A stretch of 23,949 bases of DNA from Parietichytrium sp. I65-24A (GCA_012862575.1 BLSF01000152.1:1-23949), one strand, 5' to 3'; counted from the stretch's first letter, positions 9,157 to 18,622 are shown. Translations and numbers: made by a program. The notes: generated from the letters alone by a model not told the origin.

Positions 9157-9262
9157 TCTCACAAAAGCCTGTCGTTGCTGGAACTTGAACTTTCACCTTT
9201 GCAGCTTTGCCTTTCACGCTCAGAGAACGGGGTTTGGTTCCTTCCTTGCTGACAGAACGGGC

Positions 9263-9290
9263 GTTGGTGTTGTTGTTGTTGTTGTTGTAA
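9263..9290. repeat. (GTT)n microsatellite upstream of the secreted-protein gene
   Basis: Several GTT units lie about 110 bp upstream of the ATG at 9156, in what would be the 5' UTR or promoter of the minus-strand gene. No TATA box is clear beside it. Confidence 0.8.
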
Positions 9291-9295
9291 CAATT

Positions 9296-9695
9296 AAAAA
9301 ATGAGACCAGATTTGCTAATCCCCCAACAAGTGGAAACTGTACGGCGAAGGCACGTCTAATACTACTGCTTTGCACGTTGCATTCTACGGAGAGGAATAG
9401 AGCTGCCGTAAGGCAATTCTATCCGATCCTTCCGTTAGGCGATTGAGTACGCCTGCTGAAGGCATGGCGCTACTCCGTTGTCTATGCACCGAGTAAGCCT
9501 GACTCTGGATGTCAGATCTGACATCCACAATTTGCCTACGGGCTTGTTCATGTCGGCTGCGCCACCTGTGCTTGTTTGAAGGGCTCGTAGATCAGTCTCT
9601 CTTTAGATAAAATTTCAATCCAAATTTTACTCTGGCAGGCGCGACTCTCAAGCACGAAGAAGACCGGGCGCACTTTGGCTTGTAAACTCTTGAAG
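9296..9695 (+). repeat. Dispersed repeat R, copy 2 (longest copy)
   Basis: It begins with a TTTGCTAATCCCCC segment and CTGCTTTGCACGTT, both shared with 10434-10500. It continues through CACCGAGTAAGCCTGACTC, shared with the inverted copy at 16729-16815, and ends with CTCTCAAGCACGAAGAAGAC and GGGCGCACTTTGGCTTGTAA. No ORF spans it, so it is a non-autonomous element or an untranslated repeat. It is interrupted by a roughly 120-bp insertion, listed separately. Confidence 0.65.
9509..9628. mobile_element. Small insertion inside repeat R, bounded by ACTCTGG
   Basis: Compared with the inverted copy at 16729-16815, repeat R here carries about 120 extra bases between GACTCTGG and CTCTGGCAGGCGCGAC. The heptamer ACTCTGG flanks the insert (9502-9508 and 9629-9635), as a target-site duplication would. 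The insert's left edge lies in the perfect palindrome GGATGTCAGATCTGACATCC (9507-9526). There are no obvious terminal inverted repeats and no coding capacity. Confidence 0.45.
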
Positions 9696-10143
9696 AAAAA
9701 ATTCAATCTACTAGTTACTCAGAGTCGACCACAATTTCATAGGTAAAAAGATGTGAAACTGCTATGCCTAACTTGAAGTTCGTCCCACAATTGCAAATTA
9801 TTCCGTTCCGATATTTGTTCAGCCTTGATTCGAGGAGAAAGAGAACTGTTGCGCTCCGCCCAATGCACGGTGGTAGGGACACGATCAGATGAGGGCGAGG
9901 GCGAGGGGGGGGGGGTGTTGCAAACCTGACAAAGAAAGACTTTCTCAAGTGAAAACCGTTCTCTTCTTTTACTTCTTCTACTGGGGCTCCCTTGGGGCAG
10001 CAGGATCAGAACCACGAATCCACTGTGAGGTTAGTAGTGAGTGCTAGTTCATGTTGAGGCGCAAGCATTTCAGAATTTGCAAAAATCTTTGCTAGGAGGG
10101 TTTTGGACATACTACAAGCCTATGTGCACCATTATTCGTGCTA

Positions 10144-10183
10144 CTCTAGTTAGCTAGATAGCTACTACTAGCTAGCTAGAGAA
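10144..10183. repeat. CTAG-rich hairpin
   Basis: CTCTAGTTAGCTAG pairs with CTAGCTAGCTAGAG across a short loop, with one mismatch in 14. A similar CTAGAG/CTCTAG hairpin lies at 18473-18502 upstream of a secreted-protein gene. Function unknown. Confidence 0.5.
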
Positions 10184-10433
10184 GAGCTGCACGCACTTGA
10201 GTTAGCAGGCGTACTCGTAACTGTCATAAAGTAGCTCTATCCCTGTGAATAGAATCGAACGTGAAGAGCAGTAAGATTCGACGTGCCTTTCGTATTAGAA
10301 TTTACTGTTAGACTTGACAACTGGTCCAACCAACGAACTCGTACCCAACTTCCAGGTGTGCCAAAATCTGAATTCTGAATCTGAATTCTGGTTTTAAAAT
10401 TATTCCAGCGACGACCACTTCACGAAAAAAATA

Positions 10434-10572
10434 AAATGAGCCCAGAATTTGCTAATCCCCCAGGCACGCCCAGTCCTACTCTGCTTTGCACGTTCGATTC
10501 GATGCGGCAGATTTTAACTTTCAAGCGCTCGAGGAAGACCCGCCAAAGGCTGCGCACCTTGGCTTGTTTTAC
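10434..10572 (+). repeat. Dispersed repeat R, copy 3 (internally deleted)
   Basis: It starts AAAATGAGCCCAGAATTTGC and CTAATCCCCC as in copy 2, keeps CTGCTTTGCACGTT, then jumps to GAGGAAGACCCGCCAAAGGC and CACCTTGGCTTGTTTT. The middle third found in copy 2 is missing. Small ORFs starting at 10436 and 10486 lie inside it and are judged spurious. Confidence 0.6.
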
Positions 10573-10677
10573 CAAAAACAAAGTAAGCTCCACCTCGCGA
10601 GAACGAACTCTGGCGCAACTGTGACGCAGATTTCAACGTTGTTAGTGTGTACCTGTGACGATACATAGGGGCGAGTG

Positions 10678-10719
10678 TGACGCCAAAGTGACGTAAAATT
10701 GTACGTCACTGAAGCGTCA
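10678..10719. repeat. Palindromic element copy D (42 nt)
   Basis: Left arm TGACGCCAAAGTGACGT and right arm ACGTCACTGAAGCGTCA match at 14 of 17 positions around an 8-nt loop. The pattern TGAxxCCA..AGTGxCGT resembles the arms of copies F and G, so it is probably a shorter relative. No gene lies within 2 kb on its right. Confidence 0.55.
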
Positions 10720-10739
10720 TCGTACCGTGATTAGATCCG

Positions 10740-11625
10740 TTCGTGAACAACAAGAAATCCAAAGAAGCAACGTCCAGCTTTTCGCGGCATGCATGTGGCG
10801 ACATGTGTGACATCTATTGCAACTCATTCAGCGCAGTGTTCTTCTACAACGCACCACTGATCGCTGCTCCCCCTTCATCGCCAATTCCATTTCGCTGAAG
10901 ACTATTCCATCAAATCGTCAGCCATAAAGCAAAAGAAAGTACCTTGCTAAACGTTTTCACGAAACCGGCATCAAAGCCACACGTACTATACTTCAGTCAG
11001 CGGGTGTATGTGTTCAGGGAGACCGATTTTGTTTTTAAGCTCTGTATGACGACGCCTTTCCAAGTCAAACTGCATGGGAGTTCCAAACTTCATGATGACA
11101 ATGCCAGCCTACACTTTTAGGCGTTCTGTTTGCTGCGTTAATTAAACATTTGGTGCAGAGCTACTCGCAATTAACGGAGGCGGGAGAAGCAGAAATACAC
11201 AAGCCCACCAAAAATACGTCCGTTAACCACGTGAATTGGAACTGAGGATGGACAAATTAAACCAGAAACTCGAAGGCGAGCTGGGATAGCTGGGATGGAT
11301 GGATGGCAACACGGATAATTTCACCTTCCGATCAAACTGAACCATTTGGACATCGCGCCCGTCACTTGAGGTATGCGTTACGTGGACAGAATACAGGGCT
11401 TCCCAATGGCGATTTAGAGGTGATGAGGACTTCCCAAAACCAAAAATTACAAACTCCTGACACCTGAGGAGGTTTACGACGAGAGCTTGTGCGGCTTATT
11501 GTTACCCTGGGACAGCTATAGGAATAAACTCGGCTGCAATGTCATCTACACAAGGACGTGTTGTTTAATATCAAGAGAACACAGTAAACGATTGCGCGTG
11601 ATGCGAGTAAATTAATATTATAGAC
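10740..11625 (+). pseudogene. Possible eroded coding relic
   Basis: There is no open ORF, yet several segments read like protein when stops and frame changes are ignored. Examples are a SKRKYLAKRFHETGIKATRT stretch near 10930, LFAALIKHLVQSYSQLTEAG near 11130, and RRELVRLIVTL, then HLHKDVLFNIKRT, at about 11480-11590. Stops separate them. It could be a dead transposon or retrogene. No family is recognised and chance cannot be excluded. Confidence 0.2.
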
Positions 11626-12028
11626 TCCTCTTTTGGTCTTGGACAGGCGGAAGAGCCACGGAGGTGCCTGTTGCCACAGCAACACATGTAACAGCGTGTA
11701 TGCTCGAGACACTCCCAAGTCTTTTGAACAAAGTGAAGAGGTTGCGAAGGAGTGCGCGCAAACCCGGAGGAGCTACTGAAGCATCGCGGGTTCTGTAGAC
11801 ACGAGTGAGGAGATTAGCTGTGTCGAAAACTTTAAAAGTGCCCTCAGAGAGTCCAAGTAAAGGAGCAAGACCAGTTTTGAACAGAAATGAATCTGTCAAG
11901 GTGCCAGAGTCGACAGTTTTTTGAAGGCACACTTTTCCCCGTCGTTTTTTGCATCTCTCGCAACAAAGAGAATTCAAACGGTGCGTGCAAGATTTCGACC
12001 TTTTCCTTCTCCCTCTTCTCGTCAGCAT
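11618..12028 (-). CDS. Hypothetical 136-residue ORF (weak)
   Basis: It opens at an ATG (12028) with an Arg/Lys-rich N-terminus (RRGRRKRSK) and contains a CCERCKKRRGKVC cluster. The C-terminal part is non-distinctive. It has no signal peptide, membrane helix or recognised domain, and overlapping ORFs exist on the other strand. The basic N-terminus could be a nuclear or nucleolar signal, but the composition may equally be chance. Listed only because it is the longest ATG-initiated frame in this gap. Confidence 0.2.
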   Translation of the reverse strand: MLTRRGRRKRSKSCTHRLNSLCCERCKKRRGKVCLQKTVDSGTLTDSFLFKTGLAPLLGLSEGTFKVFDTANLLTRVYRTRDASVAPPGLRALLRNLFTLFKRLGSVSSIHAVTCVAVATGTSVALPPVQDQKRSL

Positions 12029-13343
12029 GGCTTCAGACAGCTCTCACATTTGTGGGCGGATAACATTTCGATTCTGCCAAGGTTTTGTTTGTGTCTTGTG
12101 CAACGAATGTAAGAACTCTCCGTCTTCTCCTCCTCCCTCGCAAGGTGCTGAGGCAGCGTGCGTGATACGACCCCGCTTCCGCCACTACTGATGTGCGCAT
12201 GTGTTTGCGTCAGACGCGGCAAGCACTTAAAATAGCGATGGAGGAGAATTCAGCGATTCAGCAGCGATCCTGGAGATTCACTTTTTCTTTGTTTTGTTTC
12301 CGAAATTTCTTCTCGCAACTACGCAAGAGCCAGAGCTTTTCCCTCCGCGAAGCCAACGCGCCAAGTCAAGTCCAAGGGCCGCGCACAGACTGACTACTGC
12401 ACAAAGTCTGGTCGGTCCTCTCTTTCGCCACTGCCAGGCGCGCGCTTGTTTATGTGGACGAGGGCATTGACGTCGATCCTATCATTTCAATAGACAGTTT
12501 ACTAGTAAACAAAGTCCTTTGCACGTAGCCAAATTAAATAGGTGTTTTTTAAAGCTGGAAAAAGAGACTTGACTTGCACAAAAAAAAAACAGAAGAACAC
12601 AATCTTTTTCGGCTTTCGCGGGGCTGACAACTGCTGTTGTACCAAGCCACGAAAAACTACAACCCAATGAGGAGTTGCGCAGTAACATGGGAGCCTATTC
12701 TTTTGTTGAGAGAGGAGCGCATAACAACAACACGACACCATAGCTCCTCCCCCGGCGATGCTTTTGTTTGGGTGGGAAAGAAAGGACAAGTTGACACAAA
12801 CCACACACAATCACTGGTGCGCCAGCGATTTGTTTTGTCTCGACACACACACACACACATTGCTCACGTCAGGCGGCGACTCCCCCTCCCAGTGGCTCTC
12901 CTGCGCGATCTTGACAAATCCAGCGCGAGAGGAATTTGGAGAGAAATTCTCATCGACCCTTGCACGTCCGCGGCTGACTACTTTCTTTCAAGGCCGACGC
13001 ACGAAATTGCAAGACTGACGAAAAACACGCATGTCTTCGCAGGTCTTTTTCTCTCTCTCTCCCTCCCTCCCTCCACCTGCGCACCACAGACAACCGCGTG
13101 GTGCACGCCAGGTGGCCGCGTTGTGGACGATGCTTGCTTGCTCCTCGATTTTCTAAAGAATTAGCTATCCGGACACTACTGCCGTGAACACACACTTAAA
13201 GCCAGAACCTAAGAGTTTATCTATTCTATTTACTAATACTTATGTGGGAGCGCCGACGATCAAGAAGCAGCTAGCCAGGTTAGGTTAGGTTAGCACGGGC
13301 GAGCAAAGTCAAGTTGCGGCATCTTGTACTGCGACATTTTCAG
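12029..13343. other. Intergenic region without a convincing gene
   Basis: Overlapping ORFs on both strands (such as 12637-13164) start at non-ATG codons or are low-complexity. CA-rich and CTTT/CCCT-rich microsatellites occur at about 12845-12860 and 13050-13072. TTAGG-like triplication occurs at 13278-13292. A TTTTCAG at 13337-13343 looks like a 3' splice site feeding the next gene, so an upstream 5' exon may lie in this stretch, but I could not identify it. Confidence 0.5.
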
Positions 13344-14428
13344 ATCCTGAGTTTAAGCCATTCGTTGACACTTGGGACGAATCGTTCTGGCTCTTTGAGA
13401 AAAAAGTTCTCAGCTCTCTTCTCATGGAAAATGAGAACCACGACCTTTCGGAGGCAAACATTTCGTTTTCAAACACGTACGAGTGGATGGATGCGGATGA
13501 TGTGCAATTGCAGGTTTCGGATATTGTTGGGGTCGCACGCAAAGTCGAGGCGTCAAAAACGCAAACTTTTGACGAAGTTTTCCAGGTCAAGTTCTTCTCA
13601 AAGGAAAAGTTCAAGGACCTCCCGGAATATATAGGCCCAATGTCTACCACGCACAAATCAATGCGGCTCTCATTGTCTTCACTAGGCACACAGAGGTTTG
13701 CCTTCCAAAAAACTGCAGATAATTTTAGCGTTGAGAGCGGGATCTATCGCGAGGACCACAAATTTTGGAAAACTGTTCAGGGAGAGACAACTGCCACTGG
13801 CAGGACAGAATACACCCAGGCGGATGATCCCTATTGGATTTCACGGAGTATCAGCTGGTTTATGGGTACCGATTCACGCGTGCGTGAGCTCTTTATCAAC
13901 TACACGTTGTACGGCCCGGACGAAGAACTGCAGAGACGCGTCATGCTCTCCGTGGAGTCTTTCATCTCCCGCAATGCTTGCTCCATCTCAAAGTTTGGCC
14001 CCGAATGGTGGGGCAATGCGATGCGCAGGAATGCACCATCGAAAATCTCGTGCGTCAAGTTTTCTCCAGAGTCGCTCCTCGACCAGTGCAAGCATGAATC
14101 CTGTTGCGGCGTTTCGGAGGAGGTTTACACCGGCCTTCAAGAGTTGAACACAGTGTCTCTCATCTGGGAAACAACCCCTGCAGCCCATGACTACAAGACG
14201 TATGGTATGAATCGTGCAAAGTTTCCTCTCGGTCTCCAATTGCTCGTGCTGAGCCTGGAGGAGGTGCTCGAGGAGCGAGAGCAAGCTTTAGAAACGGGAC
14301 CTGTGGCCAATTCGGATATCACCAAGTTTCTTGGGCCTGTCAGGAGAGAGATTGTCGGGAATATCGAACGCTACCCTTCCGATTGCAGTGCTGCTCGTCT
14401 CGGATGCTTTGCCGTACAGTGCCACTAA
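13344..14428 (+). CDS. Unknown protein, N-terminal part; frame changes before the end
   Basis: The first ATG is at 13424 (334 residues), but the same frame is open back to 13289 and reads protein-like (PEFKPFVDTWDESFWLFEKK). A TTTTCAG acceptor just before 13344 makes an exon start there likely. The protein is soluble-looking, with several Cys in the second half (SCVKF, CKHESCCGV) and an EEVLEEREQALE helix. No family is recognised. The frame closes at TAA 14426-14428, in a region where the next frame continues plausibly (KEGKKALKANEAHASMYLRD), so a one-base insertion, a sequencing error or an unseen splice separates the two halves. No GT-AG pair giving a length of 3n+1 was found in the overlap. 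Confidence 0.55.
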
Positions 14429-14735
14429 AGAGGGTAAGAAGGCATTGAAAGCGAATGAAGCACATGCAAGCATGTATCTCCGCGATGCACACCAAATTCA
14501 CCATTCTTTTCCCATTCGCGCTTTGACAGAGCCAGATGACGACGCAAAGAAAATCTACTCGGAGAATAGAAAATTGTCTGATGAAATGTGGGCCTACAAT
14601 GGCATTGCGACTCTTGGTGCAATAGAGGGCATCATTGCTGTCACTGCGACTCATGAGATGCACTCTTGGTTTCATCATCATCGCCAACAGCAACCAGGAG
14701 CACCCGCACCCGCACCTGCACCTACATCAAATTAA
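14331..14735 (+). CDS. Unknown protein, C-terminal part (+1 frame relative to the preceding ORF)
   Basis: This frame follows the preceding ORF and overlaps it by about 98 bases; the TTG at 14331 marks only where the frame is read from, and no ATG is required if it is a continuation. It encodes a helical stretch (KKALKANEAHASMYLRDAHQ), a hydrophobic segment (NGIATLGAIEGIIAVTATHE), and a tail with WFHHHRQQQPGAPAPAPAPT, a His/Gln cluster followed by a Pro-Ala repeat. The stop is at 14733-14735. The hydrophobic segment may be a membrane helix. Most likely it forms one gene with 13344-14428. If the frame break is real in the genome, that gene is disrupted. Confidence 0.45.
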   Translation: MGLSGERLSGISNATLPIAVLLVSDALPYSATKEGKKALKANEAHASMYLRDAHQIHHSFPIRALTEPDDDAKKIYSENRKLSDEMWAYNGIATLGAIEGIIAVTATHEMHSWFHHHRQQQPGAPAPAPAPTSN

Positions 14736-15415
14736 GCGTGAAAGTCAAAAAATGATTGTCTGATGAAAAATCGTATTCATTTTTTGTTTATTTTTTGTTT
14801 TGCTTGCAACGAGCTAAACAAACAAGTGAGTGAACTAAGAATGTCAACAGTTTTACTAGCGCCTGGTTTTTTATAGGGATCGTCTAGCATAAACTGTGTC
14901 TCAATCACTGTCAGAACATTCCTGCAACATTCCAGTAGATCGTTGTACTTAGATATATTAGTAGTATGCGACAAAACTAGTCATTTTCTTGGTGCATTAC
15001 TACGTCAGTTGCTGGCGCCAAGACTACTACGTTCATGTGAGGAAAAATGAATTACTCGAAAGGAGAAGGAAGAGTACATAATGTACACTCTAGAATTTGA
15101 TCTAACCTGAACCATTCTACGTCGGCCCCTCCACACAATTATAAGATAGAGCACTATATTTGCGTTAATCGAGTATTTCTGTGTAGTATATTACTAATTA
15201 ACGAAAGTAGTACAAATCATTTTCTCCCTCACAACTAGTTGTGTTGTGCACAAACGAGACAAGGTGGACGAGAAATAGACCGTGTGAGAGTAGCGAAAAC
15301 CGTGTAGAATGAATGTAGTAGTTCATTCTCGTAGTTTAACTGAGGTGTTCGTATGCATGTATAAGTCACATGCTTTTTTTTGACCGACAACTGCCTTGAG
15401 CGCTTGTGAGAAGAC
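14736..15415. other. AT-rich intergenic region
   Basis: Nothing gene-like. It holds T-rich tracts just after the preceding stop (TTTTTTGTTTATTTTTTG), poly(A)-type context for that gene, and short minus-strand ORFs without protein-like pattern. The last part before 15416 would contain the promoter of the downstream gene. No clear TATA box. Confidence 0.6.
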
Positions 15416-16168
15416 ATGGGTTGTGTTTTCACGAGAGATGCGTCAGAAGCTCCTCCCGTCAAGGATGAGGTGAAGGCGGTGGTGGCGGTGTGGGGGGCGG
15501 TGGCGGAGGAGGAGGAGGAGGTGGTGGTGATAGACGAGCAAAACCCAGCGCACGCAAAATCTTTTGCAGAAGGTCGAAGGCTGGACTTTTGTCAACCAAC
15601 AGTTGATTGTAAAGCGTTTGAGCACACCAGGTTAATCGATCTCTTTGATCACAATGCCTTGAGTTCATTGCAGGAGGGTCGCTTCTCGAAACACCTGAAG
15701 AAGACTTTGTTCGAGCTTCAAAAGCATTATGGAACGAGTTTAAGCGTGATATTGAATGAATTTACACCTGAGCGAATTTTGATGGAAGCGATTGTAAAAT
15801 GCTTTCGCCATTATGGCTGGTTTGTGGCCCTGTTTGAATACGAGATCATCCCCTTCAGCCATGGTTCCCAGGGCAAAGGTGATTTACTCCTCGTTCACCC
15901 AGGCTCTAGTGGCGGCCCCCTTGCACTTGCAGTCGAGGCAAAGGTTCTTAGCAAAACCAATCCAGGGAAGAAACGTGCCAAAGTTGCCGAACAAGCAAGG
16001 GTGTACACCAAACTGACGAGGCAATTGCTCTCCAAACAGTTTCTCGACGTTCGTGGGTTACCGTTGTTGGCATGGCGGGATACGCCGGATCAAATACTAC
16101 TTCACCGGGGCTGGCAAGTAGCCCGAACATACTATCACCACATGCCAACTTTTCCAAAGGATCGGTAG
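15416..16168 (+). CDS. Predicted acylated PD-(D/E)XK nuclease-like protein
   Basis: 250 residues starting MGCVFTR, a classic N-terminal double-acylation signal (Gly2 myristoylation, Cys3 palmitoylation), followed by a Val/Glu-rich low-complexity stretch from a GGAGGT/GGTGGC repeat (20-40). The rest resembles a PD-(D/E)XK fold. There is an N-terminal helix with Glu124 (ILMEAIVKCFRHYGW), then KGDLLLV (D156), then LALAVEAKVL (E174 and K176, the ExK), then a helix with EQARVYTKL (Q193). This order (E, D, ExK, Q) is that of nucleases such as restriction-endonuclease-like and Holliday-junction proteins. The combination of membrane tether and nuclease core is unusual. The fold is a by-eye call; a catalytically dead scaffold is also possible. 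No operon partner is evident. Confidence 0.5.
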   Translation: MGCVFTRDASEAPPVKDEVKAVVAVWGAVAEEEEEVVVIDEQNPAHAKSFAEGRRLDFCQPTVDCKAFEHTRLIDLFDHNALSSLQEGRFSKHLKKTLFELQKHYGTSLSVILNEFTPERILMEAIVKCFRHYGWFVALFEYEIIPFSHGSQGKGDLLLVHPGSSGGPLALAVEAKVLSKTNPGKKRAKVAEQARVYTKLTRQLLSKQFLDVRGLPLLAWRDTPDQILLHRGWQVARTYYHHMPTFPKDR

Positions 16169-16245
16169 CGAGTATTTTTGTCAAACACCGCTATGCCTTG
16201 AGATCATTGTTGTTGTTGTTGTTCTTACCATCACTTTTGAGGCGA

Positions 16246-16584
16246 ATGTGTACGCCAACCGAAGGCACAGCGCTACTCAAAAGTTTATGCGCCGGGCAAG
16301 CCTGGTGTGGACAAGCGCAAGTCTCAGTCCATGCACCCAATTTAACCGCTTTCATCAATGATGTTTTCCGACATCAGAGTATCCAACGAAAGTATGGAGA
16401 TGGTCTCGAACAATGTCTGCTGACTCATCAAATCTGTTGCGACAATCAAACAGCCGTTTCTGTACTCTCACTTCAGAGCTCTCTTGTAGCTTTCATCCAA
16501 GTGATGTTCGGAGCGACTCTATCCATTCCGACGTTCACCGCCACGCATGAGTCCCTTTTATCAAGCCTTGTATGTACACGATAA
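16246..16584 (+). CDS. Possible small ORF downstream of the nuclease-like gene
   Basis: From the ATG at 16246 this encodes 112 residues with several Cys (CAGQAWC, CLLTHQICC) and a mildly hydrophobic C-terminal half. The same frame is open back to 16072, where it overlaps the nuclease-like gene in another frame and passes through a Leu run encoded by a (TTG)n microsatellite. It could be a separate small gene, the continuation of the nuclease-like gene after a one-base shift, or noise. No domain is recognised. Confidence 0.25.
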   Translation: MCTPTEGTALLKSLCAGQAWCGQAQVSVHAPNLTAFINDVFRHQSIQRKYGDGLEQCLLTHQICCDNQTAVSVLSLQSSLVAFIQVMFGATLSIPTFTATHESLLSSLVCTR

Positions 16585-16728
16585 ATGAGCGACGTTGCTA
16601 CTTGTATTAAATCTTCTTTGGAGAGCGAAACGTAGGGTTCACGAGCCTTCCTTCCTTATTGTTTTTTCGCGAGGAAAAGAATTGCGCAGTCAAATTTGGG
16701 ATCTGAATCTGTGCTTCTTTTCTTTCAA

Positions 16729-16815
16729 ACAAGCCAAAGTGCGCCCGCCTTTGACGGTCTTCTTCGTGCTTGAGAGTTGCGTCTGCCTCCAGTGTCAGGC
16801 TTACTCGGTGTATAC
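16729..16815 (-). repeat. Dispersed repeat R, copy 4 (inverted)
   Basis: On the minus strand this reads CACCGAGTAAGCCTGACACT, then CTCTCAAGCACGAAGAAGAC, CAAAGGCGGGCGCACTTTGG and CTTGT, collinear with copy 2 but without its 120-bp insertion. It therefore serves as the empty-site reference for that insertion. Confidence 0.7.
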
Positions 16816-16868
16816 CTAGCTAGTGTTACGGTACGGATGCAAAAGACGTTGTTCCTTTTAGGTAACAT

Positions 16869-16948
16869 AAACCCTAGTGATGACGTGACGTGCACGTCAC
16901 CAATACCCCAATCAGTGACGGACAAAACTTGAAACTGTGATGACGTCA
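16869..16948. repeat. Palindromic element copy E (composite, with TGACGTCA sites)
   Basis: It contains the perfect 16-bp palindrome GTGACGTGCACGTCAC (16885-16900) and the perfect octamer TGACGTCA (16941-16948). Between them CGTCACCAAT...CAGTGACGG is shared with copy G, and AAACCCTAGTG at the left resembles the AAACCACTAGTG arm. TGACGTCA is the known CRE/ATF bZIP site, so a regulatory role is also possible. It lies in the convergent gap between the 16584 and 17220 stops. Confidence 0.5.
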
Positions 16949-17219
16949 TTGTATGGCGCAAGATTCTTTCATTCGATCACATACACTTGTTATGTCTCGC
17001 TCGGGTCAATTGTGAAGCCACCGGCTGAACCATCAGATGGAGAGAAAAACACATTAGAACCCACGTGAATGATTTCATCCGTTTAAAGTACTCTTTTATG
17101 TTACTGTTTAAATTTTTTGAGGATAAAAGAGTCAACGATTGGCGTTTGTCGCTCACAAGATTTTCTTCTCCGTGATTCGTCCCCAAGACTACAATCGTTT
17201 TTCATGCAGTTTGTCGCAC

Positions 17220-17972
17220 CTATGGAAAAGAGAGTCTCAGTAAAATGCACGTTACCCCCACAAGAAACCAAGGAAGGGTGTTGGTCCCGGCACGGCTAGG
17301 AACCAGAGTCGCTGTTGGCTCGGGGCTTGGGATGACCGATGTGGGTTCGGCGCTTGGTGCCGGCCTTGGTTGGGTGCTTGGTGCCGGAATTGGTTGAGTA
17401 CTAGGTGGGATCGTTGGCTCAGCCGACGTTGGTGAAACTGTTGGAGAAAGACTTGGGGCAGCTGTTGGTGCGCTCTTTTGCACAGCGAGATTGTAGCTCA
17501 CGCGGTAAGCACTTCCTGTGGCGTTTACCACGAAAGAAAATTCACCAGAGCTACTTTCTTCAGTGATGTTGTGAAGAGTTTGATCTTCCTTTTCAACTCT
17601 CACAAGGAAAGCGCATCGACCGAAAGCGTTGCTCACCACATGATCAACCAAATCTAACCCTGTCCAGTCAGGAAGACGTATGCCAGAACATTCTGTGCTT
17701 CCAACGTGTACGGAAGCAATTTCCGCTGAGCCTCCGTCTTCGTTGTACAGAGTTGCGCTGTAATCGCAACCTCTTGCCGGACCCTCGCGCCAACCGCTTT
17801 TGACATACTCAGACGTTATGAACCCATCCAGAATCACGCACATTCCAATGGATTCATCTGAACTCTTCCCCGTTAAAAAGTGCTCTTGTCTGCTCGCGAG
17901 AGTGATGGCCAAACCTTGCTGCCAGAGCCCGGCGCCGAGGAGTGCAGCAGCAAAACATTTCAACGTTGCCAT
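17220..17972 (-). CDS. Secreted, stalked surface protein; paralogue of the 18623 gene
   Basis: 250 residues with an N-terminal signal peptide (MATLKCFAAALLGAGLWQQGLA) and a roughly 130-residue globular domain holding four Cys in the pattern C-x(24)-GC-x(26)-C-x(25)-C (the last in GRCAFLVRVE). A segment ATGSAYRVSYNLAV follows, then a Pro/Ser/Thr stalk of PTxxPS and PAPSxxP units (about 167-225), and a hydrophobic C-terminus (WFLVGVTCILLRL). The tail suggests a GPI or membrane anchor, with the domain displayed outside the cell. It lies head to head with 18623-19204, which shares the Cys pattern and the xTGxAY segment. No family is recognised. Confidence 0.75.
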   Translation of the reverse strand: MATLKCFAAALLGAGLWQQGLAITLASRQEHFLTGKSSDESIGMCVILDGFITSEYVKSGWREGPARGCDYSATLYNEDGGSAEIASVHVGSTECSGIRLPDWTGLDLVDHVVSNAFGRCAFLVRVEKEDQTLHNITEESSSGEFSFVVNATGSAYRVSYNLAVQKSAPTAAPSLSPTVSPTSAEPTIPPSTQPIPAPSTQPRPAPSAEPTSVIPSPEPTATLVPSRAGTNTLPWFLVGVTCILLRLSFP

Positions 17973-18622
17973 GTTGTCTGTCGTCCCAATTTCGAGAGGA
18001 TGCAGCCTTTACTCCAGCGAGGCGTCCGCAACTCGGTCAATTGCTTTGCGCGCGCGATCTGTGACAAGCGGTCCACCTGTCAAAACTCCAGCCCAATTAA
18101 CGTTTTTTTCTGTTGGCACGGGCAGCCTGGGTGGGGACAGTGGTTGGGTCGGATACTTAAGAGGAACCATTTCAATCACCATAGTTCTAGACTAAAGTGT
18201 AGGAGGGCAAACCACTTCCACACCGGAGTTCTTTTATTCGCTACTAGACACTAATTATACATAATGTGAATTAAGGAACTTTGCAGGGATTTGTGGGAGA
18301 TCGCGGTCACCAGTCGGAAAGAGAAAAGATATTGTCCCAATTTGTTTTGAGATGTAGTCACGCGGTGAATACGGATTGTTGATAATCTGTTTTGTGATGT
18401 ACCGGTACCGGTACCCGACTTGAAGAGTTTGAAGAGAACGAAATTGTGTTATATAAAACTGAAGGAGCCTACTAGAGCTAGCTGCTACTACTCTAGCTAG
18501 GATAGAGCTCTTGTAGCGAGCAACAGACGAAGTCGAGTTCTTTACTTGACATTGAGTCAGACGCGAGGTGCAGCGCGACAAAGACTCTCTTGTGTGCAAA
18601 AGCAAAAGGAGCGAAAGCAAAG
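17973..18622. promoter_or_regulatory. Shared intergenic region between head-to-head paralogues
   Basis: 650 bp separate the two start codons. On the plus side a TTATATAAAAC (TATA-like, about 18449-18459) lies about 170 bp before the ATG at 18623, with the CTAG-rich hairpin CTAGAGCTAG...CTCTAGCTAG just after it (18473-18502). A GTACCGGTACCGGTAC tandem palindrome lies near 18401-18416. The layout is compatible with a bidirectional promoter, but the ORFs and short repeats here show no other gene. Confidence 0.4.

Noticed and set aside
12637-13164. 175-residue plus-strand ORF
   Set aside because: Non-ATG start, low-complexity segments from CA and CTCC repeats, and overlapping open frames on the other strand.
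13278-13292. Telomere-like GGTTAGGTTAGGTTAG
   Set aside because: Only about three units inside gene-containing DNA; too short to call an interstitial telomere.
14339-14388. 50-bp GT-AG intron joining the two frames of the broken gene
   Set aside because: Removing 50 bases gives the wrong frame (length must be 3n+1) and the splice sites are poor.
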